Positions 19,511 through 28,229 of a DNA stretch of 64,000 nt are shown one piece after another; position 1 is the first letter of the stretch; every line of letters starts with the position of its first letter. Source of the stretch: Pradoshia sp. D12 (lineage in GTDB: Bacteria > Bacillota > Bacilli > Bacillales > Pradoshiaceae); assembly GCF_008935075.1 (NCBI RefSeq), contig NZ_CP044545.1, positions 2,793,587 through 2,857,586 on the forward strand. Direction: 5' to 3'. The notes beneath the pieces were generated by a model, which did not search any database, was not told the DNA's origin, and saw nothing but the letters and a program-made list of their open reading frames with translations. Made by a program: the position numbers and the translations under genes.

Positions 19511-19652
19511 CCTTACCCTCCTAAAAAATTCGATTCGTTTTATACGGATACTCTTGCTTGTTATGCCATTTAAACGATTGCTTGTTAACTTATTAAGTAA
19601 AACGCCGCTTTTCCACATTTGACCGAAGCGATATATCCTTCAGCGATCCACG

Positions 19653-19866
19653 AAAAAAAGGACAGAAACCTCCCTTATTAGGGGGGCTCTGTCCTGATAC
19701 CTGAAAGTTTACCGCCGGGTAACGTACTTCGGCGTTTCCTCTTGGGTGGCTTCACAATAAAGGAAGCGCTCTCCAGAGATGCGTCCAGCAAGAGTCTCTG
19801 TACCTGAGAGATTCATGGATTCACCATTTGCTCCTTCGGTGCCGCAAATACGGTCTCTCCCCTTGC
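19653..19866 (-). promoter_or_regulatory. Tandem glycine riboswitch with terminator
   Basis: The minus strand reads GGGGAGAGACCG, then GCACCGAAGGAGCAA and CTCTCAGGTA (first aptamer, about 19801-19863), followed by TGGAGAGCG, GCCACCCAAGAGGAAAC and ACTTTCAGGTA (second aptamer, about 19699-19797). These are the conserved elements of the two-aptamer glycine riboswitch. Directly after it GGACAGAGCCCCCC pairs with GGGAGGTTTCTGTCC (19660-19694) and ends in TTTTTTT, an intrinsic terminator. By analogy with B. subtilis, glycine binding should prevent termination and switch the gcv operon on. Confidence 0.95.
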
Positions 19867-20260
19867 CTTCATTCGCTCATATAATTATGTAAATTGGTCA
19901 TACTAAACAAAAAGCAAGAGATAAGCCGTTTTCTAAATAGTCTTACATTTATATCCTACCATCAACAATTATCAGGTGGCAACATTTACGTTATCTCGAT
20001 GAATGATTGGAAACTAAAAAAATATCAGTAACACCTCAGCTTTATTGGGGCAAAAAAATTGTTTAGGCGTCACTTAATAAATTCCTTATAATTTTCTGCC
20101 ATCCGCATAAAGCATTTAATCAGATTTTAGCCGGAGATTAAACTCCTACTATTGTTTAGAAATTAATGACACCACCTATACCTATATAAGGTAAGAGAAT
20201 TCTATTGAATTTAGTTAAATTACAATCAAGCATTTATCTAACTAGCTTAAATAAAGAAAG
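19867..20260. other. Divergent intergenic region, gcv leader and yqhH
   Basis: AT-rich, with no credible open frame. It must contain the promoters of the gcv leader and of yqhH, but I could not pick either with confidence. Confidence 0.5.
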
Positions 20261-21967
20261 TTGGGATTCACATTGAGTTTAACACCAAAGGTCTATTTTG
20301 ATGAAGATTGGGAAAAGGAGCTTGAGGAAAAGATTATGGAGGATGGCCCCTGGTGCAGCTACTCCCTTTTTAAACTCGGATTGGAGGCCGAAAAGCATAA
20401 TCTGATTCCAGATTTCAACGGCCTCCTTGCACCAAAGCATTTATCAGGATTTACACCTTTAACCCATCAGCTCGAAGCTGCTACCGAAGTCATCGAAAGA
20501 ATGAATGGTAAAGCCATATTAGCTGATGAAGTAGGTCTTGGTAAAACAATAGAGGCCGGTCTGATCTTAAAGGAATATATGATTCGGGGCCTGGCAAGCA
20601 AAATACTAATACTAGTCCCAGCCTCTCTCGTATCTCAATGGGCACAGGAGCTTAATCAGAAGTTTCACATACCAGCTGTCATATACAGAAAGGGGTATGG
20701 GTGGGATTCTGAATGTATAATCACTTCCATAGATACTGCTAAACGAGAGCCTCATCGTTCTGCCATACTCGAACAAACCTATGACATTGTCATCATAGAT
20801 GAAGCTCACAAGTTAAAAAACAATAAAACCAAAAACTATGAGTTTGTACAAAAAGTCCAGAGAAAGTTCTGTCTACTGTTAACGGCAACCCCTATTCAAA
20901 ACAAGCTAGAAGAAATTTTTTATCTTGTATCATTGCTTAAGCCAGGGCATTTGGGAAGTTATGCCAAATTTAATGAACGCTTTTCTGCTAAGAAACGTTC
21001 ATTAAAGGATGATGCTTATTTGAAAGAATTGGTTAATATGGTGATGATTCGAAATAAACGTCAGGATACCGGCATTGAATGGACTAAGAGAAAGGTTGAA
21101 ACCATTTTTATAGATTTCACCGAAAAGGAACAGGCTCTATATGATGGGGTTTCTTCATTTAGGAAAGAATTACCGGAGGGTATCGGGAGTACATTTTCTT
21201 CGTTAATCCTTCAGCGTGAGGCATGCAGCAGCAGGGAAGCCGTCTACTTTACGTTAAAAAATATGCTCGATCGAAACCCGGATGCCGGACTAAGCTTTAA
21301 GGAAGCCATACATAACCTTATCAACCTGGTCGAACTGGTTGATTGCAATTCAAAAGCGAAAAAAGCGCTTGAATTGATTCATTCTATAAAAGATAAGGTT
21401 ATCATTTTTACCGAGTATCGAGCCACGCAATTATATTTGCAGTGGTTTCTTAAGCAAAATGGAATCACTTCTGTTCCATTCCGCGGCGGATTTAAACGTA
21501 GTAAGAAGGACTGGATGAAAGAACTGTTCGAAAAACAAGCACAAGTCTTAATTGCTACAGAAGCAGGTGGAGAAGGAATTAACCTGCAGTTTTGCCATCA
21601 TATTATAAACTTTGATTTACCTTGGAATCCGATGCGACTGGAACAAAGAATCGGCCGAATTCACAGACTTGGACAAACAGAAGATGTCCGAATCTATAAT
21701 TTTGCGACCAGGAATACCATTGAGGATCATATTATGAAAATTCTCTACGAAAAAATTCAATTATTTGAACGTGTCGTTGGGGAACTTGATGATATTCTAA
21801 CGAGGCTGGAGGTTAAGAATCTTGAAGAGCATTTAACTGACATCCTCAATAAATCAAAAACAGAGGGTGAGATGAAGGTTAAAATGGATAATCTCACGTC
21901 TTTAATACAGCTTGCTCAAGATCTAAAAAAGGAGATGCCTTCACATGCAGCAACAGGAAATTCTTGA
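20261..21967 (+). CDS. yqhH: SNF2-family DEAD/DEAH-box helicase YqhH
   Basis: About 568 residues, a SWI2/SNF2-type ATPase translocase. Motifs seen: ADEVGLGKTIEAGL (Walker A), VPASLVSQW, IIDEAHKLKN (Walker B), LLTATPIQN, EAGGEGINLQFC, and the arginine finger QRIGRIHRLGQ. Targets are unknown; members of this class remodel nucleic-acid complexes such as stalled RNA polymerase. The start is uncertain between TTG 20261 and TTG 20273, and neither has a strong ribosome binding site. It overlaps yqhG by 23 bases, so the two form an operon. Confidence 0.9.
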   Translation: MGFTLSLTPKVYFDEDWEKELEEKIMEDGPWCSYSLFKLGLEAEKHNLIPDFNGLLAPKHLSGFTPLTHQLEAATEVIERMNGKAILADEVGLGKTIEAGLILKEYMIRGLASKILILVPASLVSQWAQELNQKFHIPAVIYRKGYGWDSECIITSIDTAKREPHRSAILEQTYDIVIIDEAHKLKNNKTKNYEFVQKVQRKFCLLLTATPIQNKLEEIFYLVSLLKPGHLGSYAKFNERFSAKKRSLKDDAYLKELVNMVMIRNKRQDTGIEWTKRKVETIFIDFTEKEQALYDGVSSFRKELPEGIGSTFSSLILQREACSSREAVYFTLKNMLDRNPDAGLSFKEAIHNLINLVELVDCNSKAKKALELIHSIKDKVIIFTEYRATQLYLQWFLKQNGITSVPFRGGFKRSKKDWMKELFEKQAQVLIATEAGGEGINLQFCHHIINFDLPWNPMRLEQRIGRIHRLGQTEDVRIYNFATRNTIEDHIMKILYEKIQLFERVVGELDDILTRLEVKNLEEHLTDILNKSKTEGEMKVKMDNLTSLIQLAQDLKKEMPSHAATGNS

Positions 21968-22739
21968 GTTTCTCGTTCAATTTTTCACAGCCAATCAATG
22001 CGAAATCATCAATCAAGGGCCAGGTCATCTAACTGTGCAGTTGACAATTGATATGGATAAAGAACTGATGAACCGACCTTTTTATTGGCATTATCTCGAG
22101 AAAGTTGGCGGAGTGCCTAATCCGATGAGCTTAACGTTTATCCTCGACAAAGAGGCAGCTCCTCCTGATTTAAAAGGGGAATTCATACATTTCGGATCCC
22201 CTCGCCTGCACCAAATATTCGCAGCTGCCCAAAGACTATCGAAGCATATCCGCTTATTTGAGGAGATTAAAGTGACTAGTGGTCAGATGCCTTTATTTCC
22301 TTGGTTAGGTGTAAATGTTAATATCTCCTATGAATGCGACCGAAAAAAGGATTTATTCTTTTCAATAGGATTGAACCTGATTAACGGTCTTTTCGTTGAA
22401 AATTTCATTGATTCAGCTGATAAACTGTCGCTTACACCTAAAATATCTGATTATACATTTACCCTTACACCAATTATTCGGTATCAAAGCGGATTGCATC
22501 GTATCAAAACTTATATCCAAAATAAAATTAATCAGGATGACCATGGGTGGGCTGATGAGGCTCTCGTGCGCTGGAATAAAGATTTGAGTTTACTGAACCA
22601 TTTTTATGAGGATAAAAAAGAAGAGGAAACTCACATGTATGACCTTGAAAAAGAAGCATTACGAATGCAATATGAACCCAGAATCCGTGTCAGCTTCATA
22701 AATGGCGGCCTTTTTTATCTTAGCGGTCAGGCTATCTAA
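21945..22739 (+). CDS. yqhG: YqhG family protein
   Basis: A 264-residue soluble protein of unknown biochemical role, always paired with yqhH in relatives as far as I recall. Conserved-looking blocks are ELMNRPFYWHYLEK, IHFGSPRLHQIF, ISYECDRKKD and the end INGGLFYL. The ATG lies inside the yqhH 3' end after AAGGAGATG, so translation is coupled. A coding remnant in another frame follows at 22778. Confidence 0.88.
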   Translation: MQQQEILEFLVQFFTANQCEIINQGPGHLTVQLTIDMDKELMNRPFYWHYLEKVGGVPNPMSLTFILDKEAAPPDLKGEFIHFGSPRLHQIFAAAQRLSKHIRLFEEIKVTSGQMPLFPWLGVNVNISYECDRKKDLFFSIGLNLINGLFVENFIDSADKLSLTPKISDYTFTLTPIIRYQSGLHRIKTYIQNKINQDDHGWADEALVRWNKDLSLLNHFYEDKKEEETHMYDLEKEALRMQYEPRIRVSFINGGLFYLSGQAI

Positions 22740-22777
22740 AGAGGATCTCTAAAGTTACAGGCTGAATATCCGTATAA

Positions 22778-22975
22778 CCAAAACAAGTAGAGTATCAATA
22801 TAAAAAACTAATAAGTGATTCTGTCCAAAAGGAATTACTAGGTAAAGCTTCTGAAATGCATAAAATACGACAAGATGGTATTGAACAGCTCAAGAACAAA
22901 AAAGAAGAAGAATTAAAGGACATTCAGGAGGATTATCAGAAACAAATAGATGAATGGAAAAAACAATGGGAGTAA
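22778..22975 (+). pseudogene. Orphan coiled-coil coding remnant without a start
   Basis: An open frame of 65 codons, closed upstream by TAA at 22775 and ending TAA at 22973. It has no start codon near its beginning. The product is charged and helical (ISDSVQKELLGKASEMHKIR, then KKEEELKDIQEDYQKQ), very unlike random translation of AT-rich DNA. It could be a C-terminal extension once fused to yqhG (a different frame, two intervening stops) or the tail of a deleted gene. In B. subtilis this spot holds the sin and tapA-tasA genes. Confidence 0.5.
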
Positions 22976-23013
22976 TCGCCTATATATAATAGTCAATTAA
23001 TTAATAATGGGTT

Positions 23014-23046
23014 AAGCCATACATTACTTGTGTGGCTTTCTTTTTG
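23014..23046 (+). terminator. Terminator of yqhH-yqhG
   Basis: AAGCCATACA (23014-23023) pairs with TGTGTGGCTT (23029-23038), followed by TCTTTTTG. Confidence 0.85.
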
Positions 23047-23104
23047 TTTGAATGGCATGAATATGACGTAATCTTAGATGAGGATAAAATGAATATACAA
23101 AAAA

Positions 23105-23137
23105 CAGTGGATTCAGCAAAAAATCCACTGCTTTTTA
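23105..23137. terminator. Terminator after yqzE
   Basis: CAGTGGATT (23105-23113) pairs with AATCCACTG (23122-23130), with T runs on both strands. It would end minus-strand transcripts from comG, aroK and yqzE. Confidence 0.85.
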
Positions 23138-23152
23138 AACAAACACTATTTA

Positions 23153-23332
23153 TTACGCCTTACGTTTAAAGAGCATTTCAATCGATAAAGGAATGATTCC
23201 GAACCAATGGTTCATTAATGGCGGCCGATCATCTCTATGATTACGGCGTTGCTCTTTACGTACTTCCTTTGGCTGCTTCATATACACTAACCACTGAATT
23301 GTTAAAAATTTTATATAGTCATTTGTTTTCAT
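23153..23332 (-). CDS. yqzE: YqzE family protein
   Basis: A 59-residue basic protein (MKTNDYIKFLTIQWLVYMKQP, then RKEQRRNHRDDRPPL) that matches YqzE. B. subtilis yqzE lies next to comGG and belongs to the competence regulon. The start at 23332 has GGTGA six bases upstream; the frame has another ATG at 23338 overlapping it. Role unknown. Confidence 0.85.
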   Translation of the reverse strand: MKTNDYIKFLTIQWLVYMKQPKEVRKEQRRNHRDDRPPLMNHWFGIIPLSIEMLFKRKA

Positions 23333-23400
23333 CGACATTCACCCATCAGAAGTATCTCCATTTATCATGGATGTTATTCATTAATTTCTAAATAAGATGG

Positions 23401-23904
23401 CTAGTTTATGGTGATTTTCATTAATATCTCTTCTGTAATCTCCATTTTTGTTTTTCTGTCCGTATGAATCTGTAAATCAGCAGCTAGCTTATATAGGTCA
23501 ACCCTCTTTTGATAAAGCTGCACTATTTGTTCCTCTTTATTTCCAGACAATAAAGGGCGTGATGAGTCAGTCTCAAGCCTTTTTATGATTTCTGTCGGAT
23601 TGGCATGGAGCCAAATAACGGTTCCCTTTCCCTTCATATATTTCCGGTTGTCTTCCCTAAGAATGATACCCCCGCCTGTCGCGATGATACAATTTTCGAT
23701 AGGCAATGATTGCAATGCCTGCTGTTCTAGGTCCCTGAATCCATCTTCACCTACTTCATCAAAGAGCTGTGGAATCGACCTTCCTGTACGTTCAACCACC
23801 GTCTGATCACTATCATAAAAGGGACACTGCATTTTTTCGGCGAGAGCCCTACCCACAGTCGTTTTCCCAGCTCCCATAAATCCAATTAAATAAATGGCTT
23901 TCAT
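23401..23904 (-). CDS. aroK: Shikimate kinase
   Basis: Phosphorylates shikimate at the 3-hydroxyl in aromatic amino-acid synthesis. The 167-residue protein has GFMGAGKTT at residues 8-16 (Walker A), YDSD at 30-33 with the substrate-binding aspartate, FRDLE with the shikimate-binding arginine, ATGGG, and RPLL in the lid. It lies 17 bases after comGG on the same strand, and yqzE follows, so it can be read from the competence promoter as well as, perhaps, its own. Confidence 0.93.
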   Translation of the reverse strand: MKAIYLIGFMGAGKTTVGRALAEKMQCPFYDSDQTVVERTGRSIPQLFDEVGEDGFRDLEQQALQSLPIENCIIATGGGIILREDNRKYMKGKGTVIWLHANPTEIIKRLETDSSRPLLSGNKEEQIVQLYQKRVDLYKLAADLQIHTDRKTKMEITEEILMKITIN

Positions 23905-23921
23905 CTCGTTCCCCCTAACTC

Positions 23922-24335
23922 CTAACTATCTATCCATTTCACTACTTTCTTTGCTTCAGTTGAGTACGTAATCGTCTCCCGTCTCACCTTATGATCCGTC
24001 TGAATATCCAGTGAGATCTCATAGAACCCTCTCTCAAGCGGTTTTATATGATAGGCTATTCTTCCATTATAATAAATCCATTCCCCTTTTGTCTCAGGAA
24101 CACTATCATCATCAAGCATTAAGATTGCAGCATGTGTACCCGTATCACCCAGATAGGTGGTAATTAACCATTCGGTTTGATACTTATGATAATTCACTTC
24201 CTGAGCCATATTTCCTATCGAATACATACAAATGATAAAAATAACCGAAAAAAACAATAAAGCAACAGGCATAAATATCCCACGTTCATTTTTAAGAAGG
24301 TTCAAATTTATATCTTTTGAACAATCGTTTTTCAT
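23922..24335 (-). CDS. comGG: Competence protein ComGG
   Basis: About 137 residues, the last product of the comG operon and a minor component of the competence pseudopilus. After a short polar N-terminus, ERGIFMPVALLFFSVIFIIC forms the single membrane helix typical of the pilin-like Com proteins. I start at ATG 24335, five bases after GGTGA, so it overlaps the end of comGF. Sequence conservation in ComGG is low, so the call rests mainly on position and topology. Confidence 0.85.
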   Translation of the reverse strand: MKNDCSKDINLNLLKNERGIFMPVALLFFSVIFIICMYSIGNMAQEVNYHKYQTEWLITTYLGDTGTHAAILMLDDDSVPETKGEWIYYNGRIAYHIKPLERGFYEISLDIQTDHKVRRETITYSTEAKKVVKWIDS

Positions 24336-24738
24336 ACTTATCACCATTTATAAGAGTCACAGATATTAGCAGTGACTCTCCTTCTTTTTTAACATGAAAG
24401 CTCTTAATATCTTGAAGGACCATTTCATGCCCAGCGCCATCCACTCGCCTTCTTACCATATTGTTATAGACTTCATATGTTATTTCTTCTCCACTTTTAT
24501 CAAGTAAAAGGACATTGCTTTTAGGTACTCCAAAGTCTTTTGTCTTTTGAAATTCTCGTTCCAATTGACGTATAAAGATATTCCATTCCATCCTTGTATT
24601 TGTGTTCGTATCCCTGACATGCCAGTCTGTTATACTGGCAAGTGCACTCGTCATAAAGACACTTAATAACGAAAATAAACCAAGAGCAAATAATATCTCT
24701 ACCAAAGTAAAGCCATCATCTTTCAGGCAGCTTTTCAT
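24292..24738 (-). CDS. comGF: Competence protein ComGF
   Basis: About 148 residues. DDGFTLVEILFALGLFSLLSV is a type IV prepilin leader and helix: cleavage before Phe with Glu at +5. Downstream, VYNNMVRRRVDGAGHEMVL matches the conserved RKRVDGKGH-like block of ComGF. I start at ATG 24738, which overlaps comGE by 23 bases and follows AGAAAG. The frame is open to 24825, inside comGE, but an earlier start would put a long tail before the leader. Confidence 0.88.
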   Translation of the reverse strand: MKSCLKDDGFTLVEILFALGLFSLLSVFMTSALASITDWHVRDTNTNTRMEWNIFIRQLEREFQKTKDFGVPKSNVLLLDKSGEEITYEVYNNMVRRRVDGAGHEMVLQDIKSFHVKKEGESLLISVTLINGDKYEKRLFKRYKFEPS

Positions 24739-25045
24739 ACACTTTCTGTAATTTATCCTTTGAGTTGCTATACTCTGCATAATAAACGTTCCCTTCAAGA
24801 TAAAAAGTATAGGCTTTCCCCTCAATCTCTGCTTGTCCAGTAAACAGTGGACGGCCGTTTATCTGATATTCATTTAAATTTTCAAACAATCTATTAAGAG
24901 CGGCTTCCTCCATTCTTAAGTCATTCTTTAGCGTAATGCTTTCCATATATGCCGGAAGCAATAAACAGCAGCATAAGATAAGTATTCCAAACGAAATCAG
25001 CAGGTCCAAGATAGCATATCCATGCTCTTTATACTTTTGATATAT
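24716..25045 (-). CDS. comGE: Competence pseudopilin ComGE, unusual start
   Basis: A minor pseudopilin of the DNA-uptake apparatus. The frame reads KEHGYAILDLLISFGILILCC, a prepilin leader with cleavage expected after the glycine. The only ordinary start in the frame is TTG 25009, which would remove that leader. The frame is open up to a TAG at 25061-25063, contains no ATG, GTG or TTG before 25009, and has the strong site GGAGGGGGA at 25052-25060. ATA at 25045 is at the right distance and is the best candidate. The gene overlaps comGD by 17 bases. The coding call is firm; the start is inferred. Confidence 0.75.
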   Translation of the reverse strand: MYQKYKEHGYAILDLLISFGILILCCCLLLPAYMESITLKNDLRMEEAALNRLFENLNEYQINGRPLFTGQAEIEGKAYTFYLEGNVYYAEYSNSKDKLQKVYEKLPER

Positions 25046-25472
25046 AAAATCTCCCCCTCCCTAATTGAAAGACAAGCTTGTATATCGTTTTACCATTTTT
25101 ATCGGTTAAATAGATTGTTGTTGGATTTTGGATATTTCCTGCTGGAATATAGGTAATTGGCACATTGCCAACTTTTTTAAACTTGATTGATTCGGCCTTC
25201 TGAGTCGAAATAATATGACTGTTTGTTTTGTATGAGTAAGCTGAATATTCATTTTGGTCAGTTACAAATCTTAGTAAGACATACGTGTTATTTTCCATTG
25301 CATAGACCTGAGCATAGTAAATATCCTTCTCCAGTTGATTTAAAAATGCTTGCTGTTCATATGTTTCAAACATTTTACTTGTAACCGCACTTGCTATAGT
25401 CAGCATTAACGTCAGACATCCAAGTACAATCAACACCTCTACTAACGTAAACCCTTCTTCGTTCTTTTCCAT
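25029..25472 (-). CDS. comGD: Competence pseudopilin ComGD
   Basis: A 147-residue type IV pilin-like protein. EEGFTLVEVLIVLGCLTLML is a classic prepilin signal, cleaved by ComC between Gly and Phe with Glu at +5. The rest is a polar globular domain. It begins two bases after the comGC stop. Confidence 0.92.
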   Translation of the reverse strand: MEKNEEGFTLVEVLIVLGCLTLMLTIASAVTSKMFETYEQQAFLNQLEKDIYYAQVYAMENNTYVLLRFVTDQNEYSAYSYKTNSHIISTQKAESIKFKKVGNVPITYIPAGNIQNPTTIYLTDKNGKTIYKLVFQLGRGRFYISKV

Positions 25473-25474
25473 TT

Positions 25475-25783
25475 TTATTGTCCCTGAAGAGTTACAGTCC
25501 CATCATCCGAAATCACCGCGGTTTTTCCTTCCGGACATTTAACATCCTCTTTTAAAAAACCAGAAGAGATAAGCTTCTCCATCGTCGGAAGCGTACCTTC
25601 CTTTAATTTATAGGCTTGTACCTGTCCCTCAACCATCTTTACGAATGCCTCGCATCCCTTACTATTAACTGCTTCCTGGTTTTTCATTACATTGGGTACT
25701 GTAATAATCAATAGAACTGATATAACCAGCATGACAATCAACATCTCAATCAAGGTAAAACCTTGTTCATTTTTGTATTTCAT
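25475..25783 (-). CDS. comGC: Major competence pseudopilin ComGC
   Basis: A 102-residue major pseudopilin of the competence pilus that carries transforming DNA across the wall. EQGFTLIEMLIVMLVISVLL is the prepilin leader and helix, with ComC cleavage at GlyPhe. Two cysteines (SKGCEAF and DVKCPEG) fit the intramolecular disulfide described for ComGC. I use ATG 25783, six bases after AAGGTG; GTG 25792 overlaps that site. Confidence 0.94.
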   Translation of the reverse strand: MKYKNEQGFTLIEMLIVMLVISVLLIITVPNVMKNQEAVNSKGCEAFVKMVEGQVQAYKLKEGTLPTMEKLISSGFLKEDVKCPEGKTAVISDDGTVTLQGQ

Positions 25784-25796
25784 CAAAAACACCTTC

Positions 25797-26837
25797 CTAT
25801 ATCGTATTCATCAATGAAATCATTGGCATTAATATTGCCAAATACAGAAGGATCACTAAAATGGCAACAAGGCCAAACATTAATGGTTGAACCACCTTTA
25901 TATATTTTTCAGTCTGCATCTCCATCTCATTTAACAGATATCTGCTGTAGTAAAGAAGTTCTTCTCCTAATAAACTATTTTTTTGCCCATGGCTGATTAC
26001 TCGCTCAAAATCATTCATAAAAATTGTGAGATTCCCACTAATGCTTTCTAATGAATCTCCCTCCTGAAGACTTTTAATCATGTGATGGGTTATTTCCTTA
26101 ACTAAACTTTTTGGATCCTGCTGACTCATAATCGTTAACGCATCAATAATTGAAATACCACCCTTTAATAATGAGCCCAGCTGCATAGAAAAATAATACG
26201 TTGTGGAAAGCTTTCTAAAAGAACGCAGGAACGGAATTTTATTCATCAGTAATTCCTGTTTTATTTTGGATAGTTTTTTTAAATAATAGTGGTATATAAA
26301 CAAATGCATGGTTAGGAGCACAATGATAAAAAATGGAAGATTGTTAACGAGGGTTGCCAGTAAAACGGATAACTTTAAGAATATGTTTGATTCCTGCCCT
26401 GCGCCCTGATACATACTTGAGAATTTTGGCAACAAATAATTTGTAAATACTTGCAGCAAGGTAAATGTAAAAACAAGTAGGAAGACTGGGTAATACAATA
26501 AATTTTTTAGTTTTGCGCGATCCTCACTTTTCTTAAGCCATATTTCGCCTCCATTCTGCAAGGATTTGGATAGCTGTCCGTGTTTTTCACCGTAGGATAC
26601 TAAACCAACGAGCTCTTGTTCAAAATCGAGCCATTCTAAAAAGTCCCTAAAAGTATGGCCATCTTTCAATAGTTCCAATGCATCCTTAATTTCTTCTCGA
26701 TACTTCTTTTTTCCATGAATAAGAGAAAATTCAATACCCTCATAAAGAGTAAAGCCATTCTCCAATAAATCGCCCAATTCCTGAAGAAATCTCGCCTGAT
26801 CCCTGCAAGACCATCGGGACTTTAGATTACTCCTCAT
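25797..26837 (-). CDS. comGB: Competence inner-membrane platform protein ComGB
   Basis: A 346-residue GspF/PilC-like platform protein that anchors the pseudopilus motor. It has two homologous halves with GEKHGQLSKSL and QEGDSLESISG-like blocks and three membrane segments near residues 110-140, 155-185 and 320-345. I choose ATG 26837, after GAGAGGTGG, which overlaps comGA by 11 bases. Confidence 0.92.
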   Translation of the reverse strand: MRSNLKSRWSCRDQARFLQELGDLLENGFTLYEGIEFSLIHGKKKYREEIKDALELLKDGHTFRDFLEWLDFEQELVGLVSYGEKHGQLSKSLQNGGEIWLKKSEDRAKLKNLLYYPVFLLVFTFTLLQVFTNYLLPKFSSMYQGAGQESNIFLKLSVLLATLVNNLPFFIIVLLTMHLFIYHYYLKKLSKIKQELLMNKIPFLRSFRKLSTTYYFSMQLGSLLKGGISIIDALTIMSQQDPKSLVKEITHHMIKSLQEGDSLESISGNLTIFMNDFERVISHGQKNSLLGEELLYYSRYLLNEMEMQTEKYIKVVQPLMFGLVAILVILLYLAILMPMISLMNTI

Positions 26838-27888
26838 GCACCCACCTCTCATACTCTTTTTGATTCACAAATCCATAGGCAACAGCCTTGCTGATGAGAG
26901 AAGATAATTCCGGATAATGAAAGTTCACATCATCTCCCTCCATCTCTGCCCAAACCTTCGCCAATTCATTGCCATAAATCATTTCATGCACACTTACCCG
27001 CCCTCTGCTCTTTTCCATAAGGCAGTACGGTGAGCATTCACCCTTACAAAAAGGACAGTGCAATTCCAATAATCTTTGGGAGGTTACACCTAAAAGAGTT
27101 TGCTTTGCCTCCTCCTTGTCTATCCCAAATTCCAAAAGCCTTCTAACTGCACCCAATACATCACTGGCATGCATCGTAGTTAAGATTAAGTGGCCTGTTA
27201 AAGCGGCGCGCACCGCTATTCTGGCCGTTTCAGCATCCCTGATTTCTCCAATCATGATAATATCGGGATCGTGGCGCAGGGCAGCTTTCAAGCCTACTGA
27301 ATAACTGATACCGGCTTTTTCATTAATCTGGACTTGAATGGCATCATCGGACTGATGTTCAACAGGATCTTCCAGTGTAATAATATTTCGGTTAACGGTA
27401 TTTTTGGCATGATGGAGCATGGAATATAAAGTTGTAGTTTTACCACTTCCAGTCGGTCCACAGATGATCATTAATCCATGGGAATGTTTAAGCATGGAAA
27501 TTAACGTAGTTGACATTTTTGGAAATAAGGAGATTTCTTCGATTGGGAGAGTTTGTAAACTTGGAATAATACGAATGACGAGAGATTCAGAGTATGGGGT
27601 AGGCAAGGTGGATAATCGGAGACCAATCCATTTATTTGAAACAAACATCGTTAAGGCCCCTGACTGAGGACGTCTTTTTTCTCCTATATCCATGCCGGCC
27701 ATAAATTTAAAATGAGAGATGAGTCGTTGGGCCCTGTCTCTTTGGTAACTGCCTTCTGAAAATAAGCGATTGTGAATCCGATAGTAAAGATGGGTTTTCT
27801 TGCGTTGGGGAACAATGTGGATATCTGAGGCTTTGAATTTTACTGCTTCTGTTACAACTTTTTCAGCTAACTTATCGATGGTGAGCAA
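26827..27888 (-). CDS. comGA: Competence traffic ATPase ComGA
   Basis: A GspE/PilB-type ATPase that drives pseudopilus assembly. Of 353 residues, GPTGSGKTTTLYS is Walker A, LEDPVEHQ the Asp box, IGEIRDAETA Walker B, and ALTGHLILTTMHA the His box; a CPFC...CSPYC tetracysteine segment follows. AAGGAGGTGA directly abuts GTG 27900, so that codon cannot be the start; TTG 27888 is eleven bases from GGAGG and gives exactly the N-terminal length remembered for B. subtilis ComGA. First gene of comGA-comGB-comGC-comGD-comGE-comGF-comGG. I found no clear AAAAN5TTTT pair for ComK. Confidence 0.93.
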   Translation of the reverse strand: MLTIDKLAEKVVTEAVKFKASDIHIVPQRKKTHLYYRIHNRLFSEGSYQRDRAQRLISHFKFMAGMDIGEKRRPQSGALTMFVSNKWIGLRLSTLPTPYSESLVIRIIPSLQTLPIEEISLFPKMSTTLISMLKHSHGLMIICGPTGSGKTTTLYSMLHHAKNTVNRNIITLEDPVEHQSDDAIQVQINEKAGISYSVGLKAALRHDPDIIMIGEIRDAETARIAVRAALTGHLILTTMHASDVLGAVRRLLEFGIDKEEAKQTLLGVTSQRLLELHCPFCKGECSPYCLMEKSRGRVSVHEMIYGNELAKVWAEMEGDDVNFHYPELSSLISKAVAYGFVNQKEYERWVHEE

Positions 27889-28017
27889 TTCTCGTTTCAC
27901 CTCCTTATATGTTACTCTCTTATGTTATTAGACATTAATTTTTCAATCCCTGCTGGCATAACGAAAGTTTCAAAATCTGTCACAATTCGTCGTTAATTTG
28001 GGTAATTTTTCATAATC

Positions 28018-28031
28018 ATGAAATATTTCAT
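28018..28031. repeat. 14-bp perfect palindrome between comGA and a regulator gene
   Basis: ATGAAATATTTCAT lies in the 340-bp divergent interval. It could be an operator for either gene, but nothing else supports that. Confidence 0.35.
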
Positions 28032-28229
28032 CCCTTTTATTCTGTTAACATATTTACAGATTAATTTTAAAATTAAGATAGTAATATATACATGTTAAAT
28101 ATTGATTTATCAAAATGTGGCTAAATTACAACATATGTTTCCAAAGAGTCAGAATAGCCAAGAACAGCATATCAATGCTTGATTGACTGTATTATAATGG
28201 AACTATTAAGGAGCGCGAGGTGGACCACA

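Noticed and set aside
27889-28229. ComK boxes before comGA
   Set aside because: I searched by eye for paired AAAAN5TTTT and found only imperfect matches such as AAATATTGATTTA; not enough to call.
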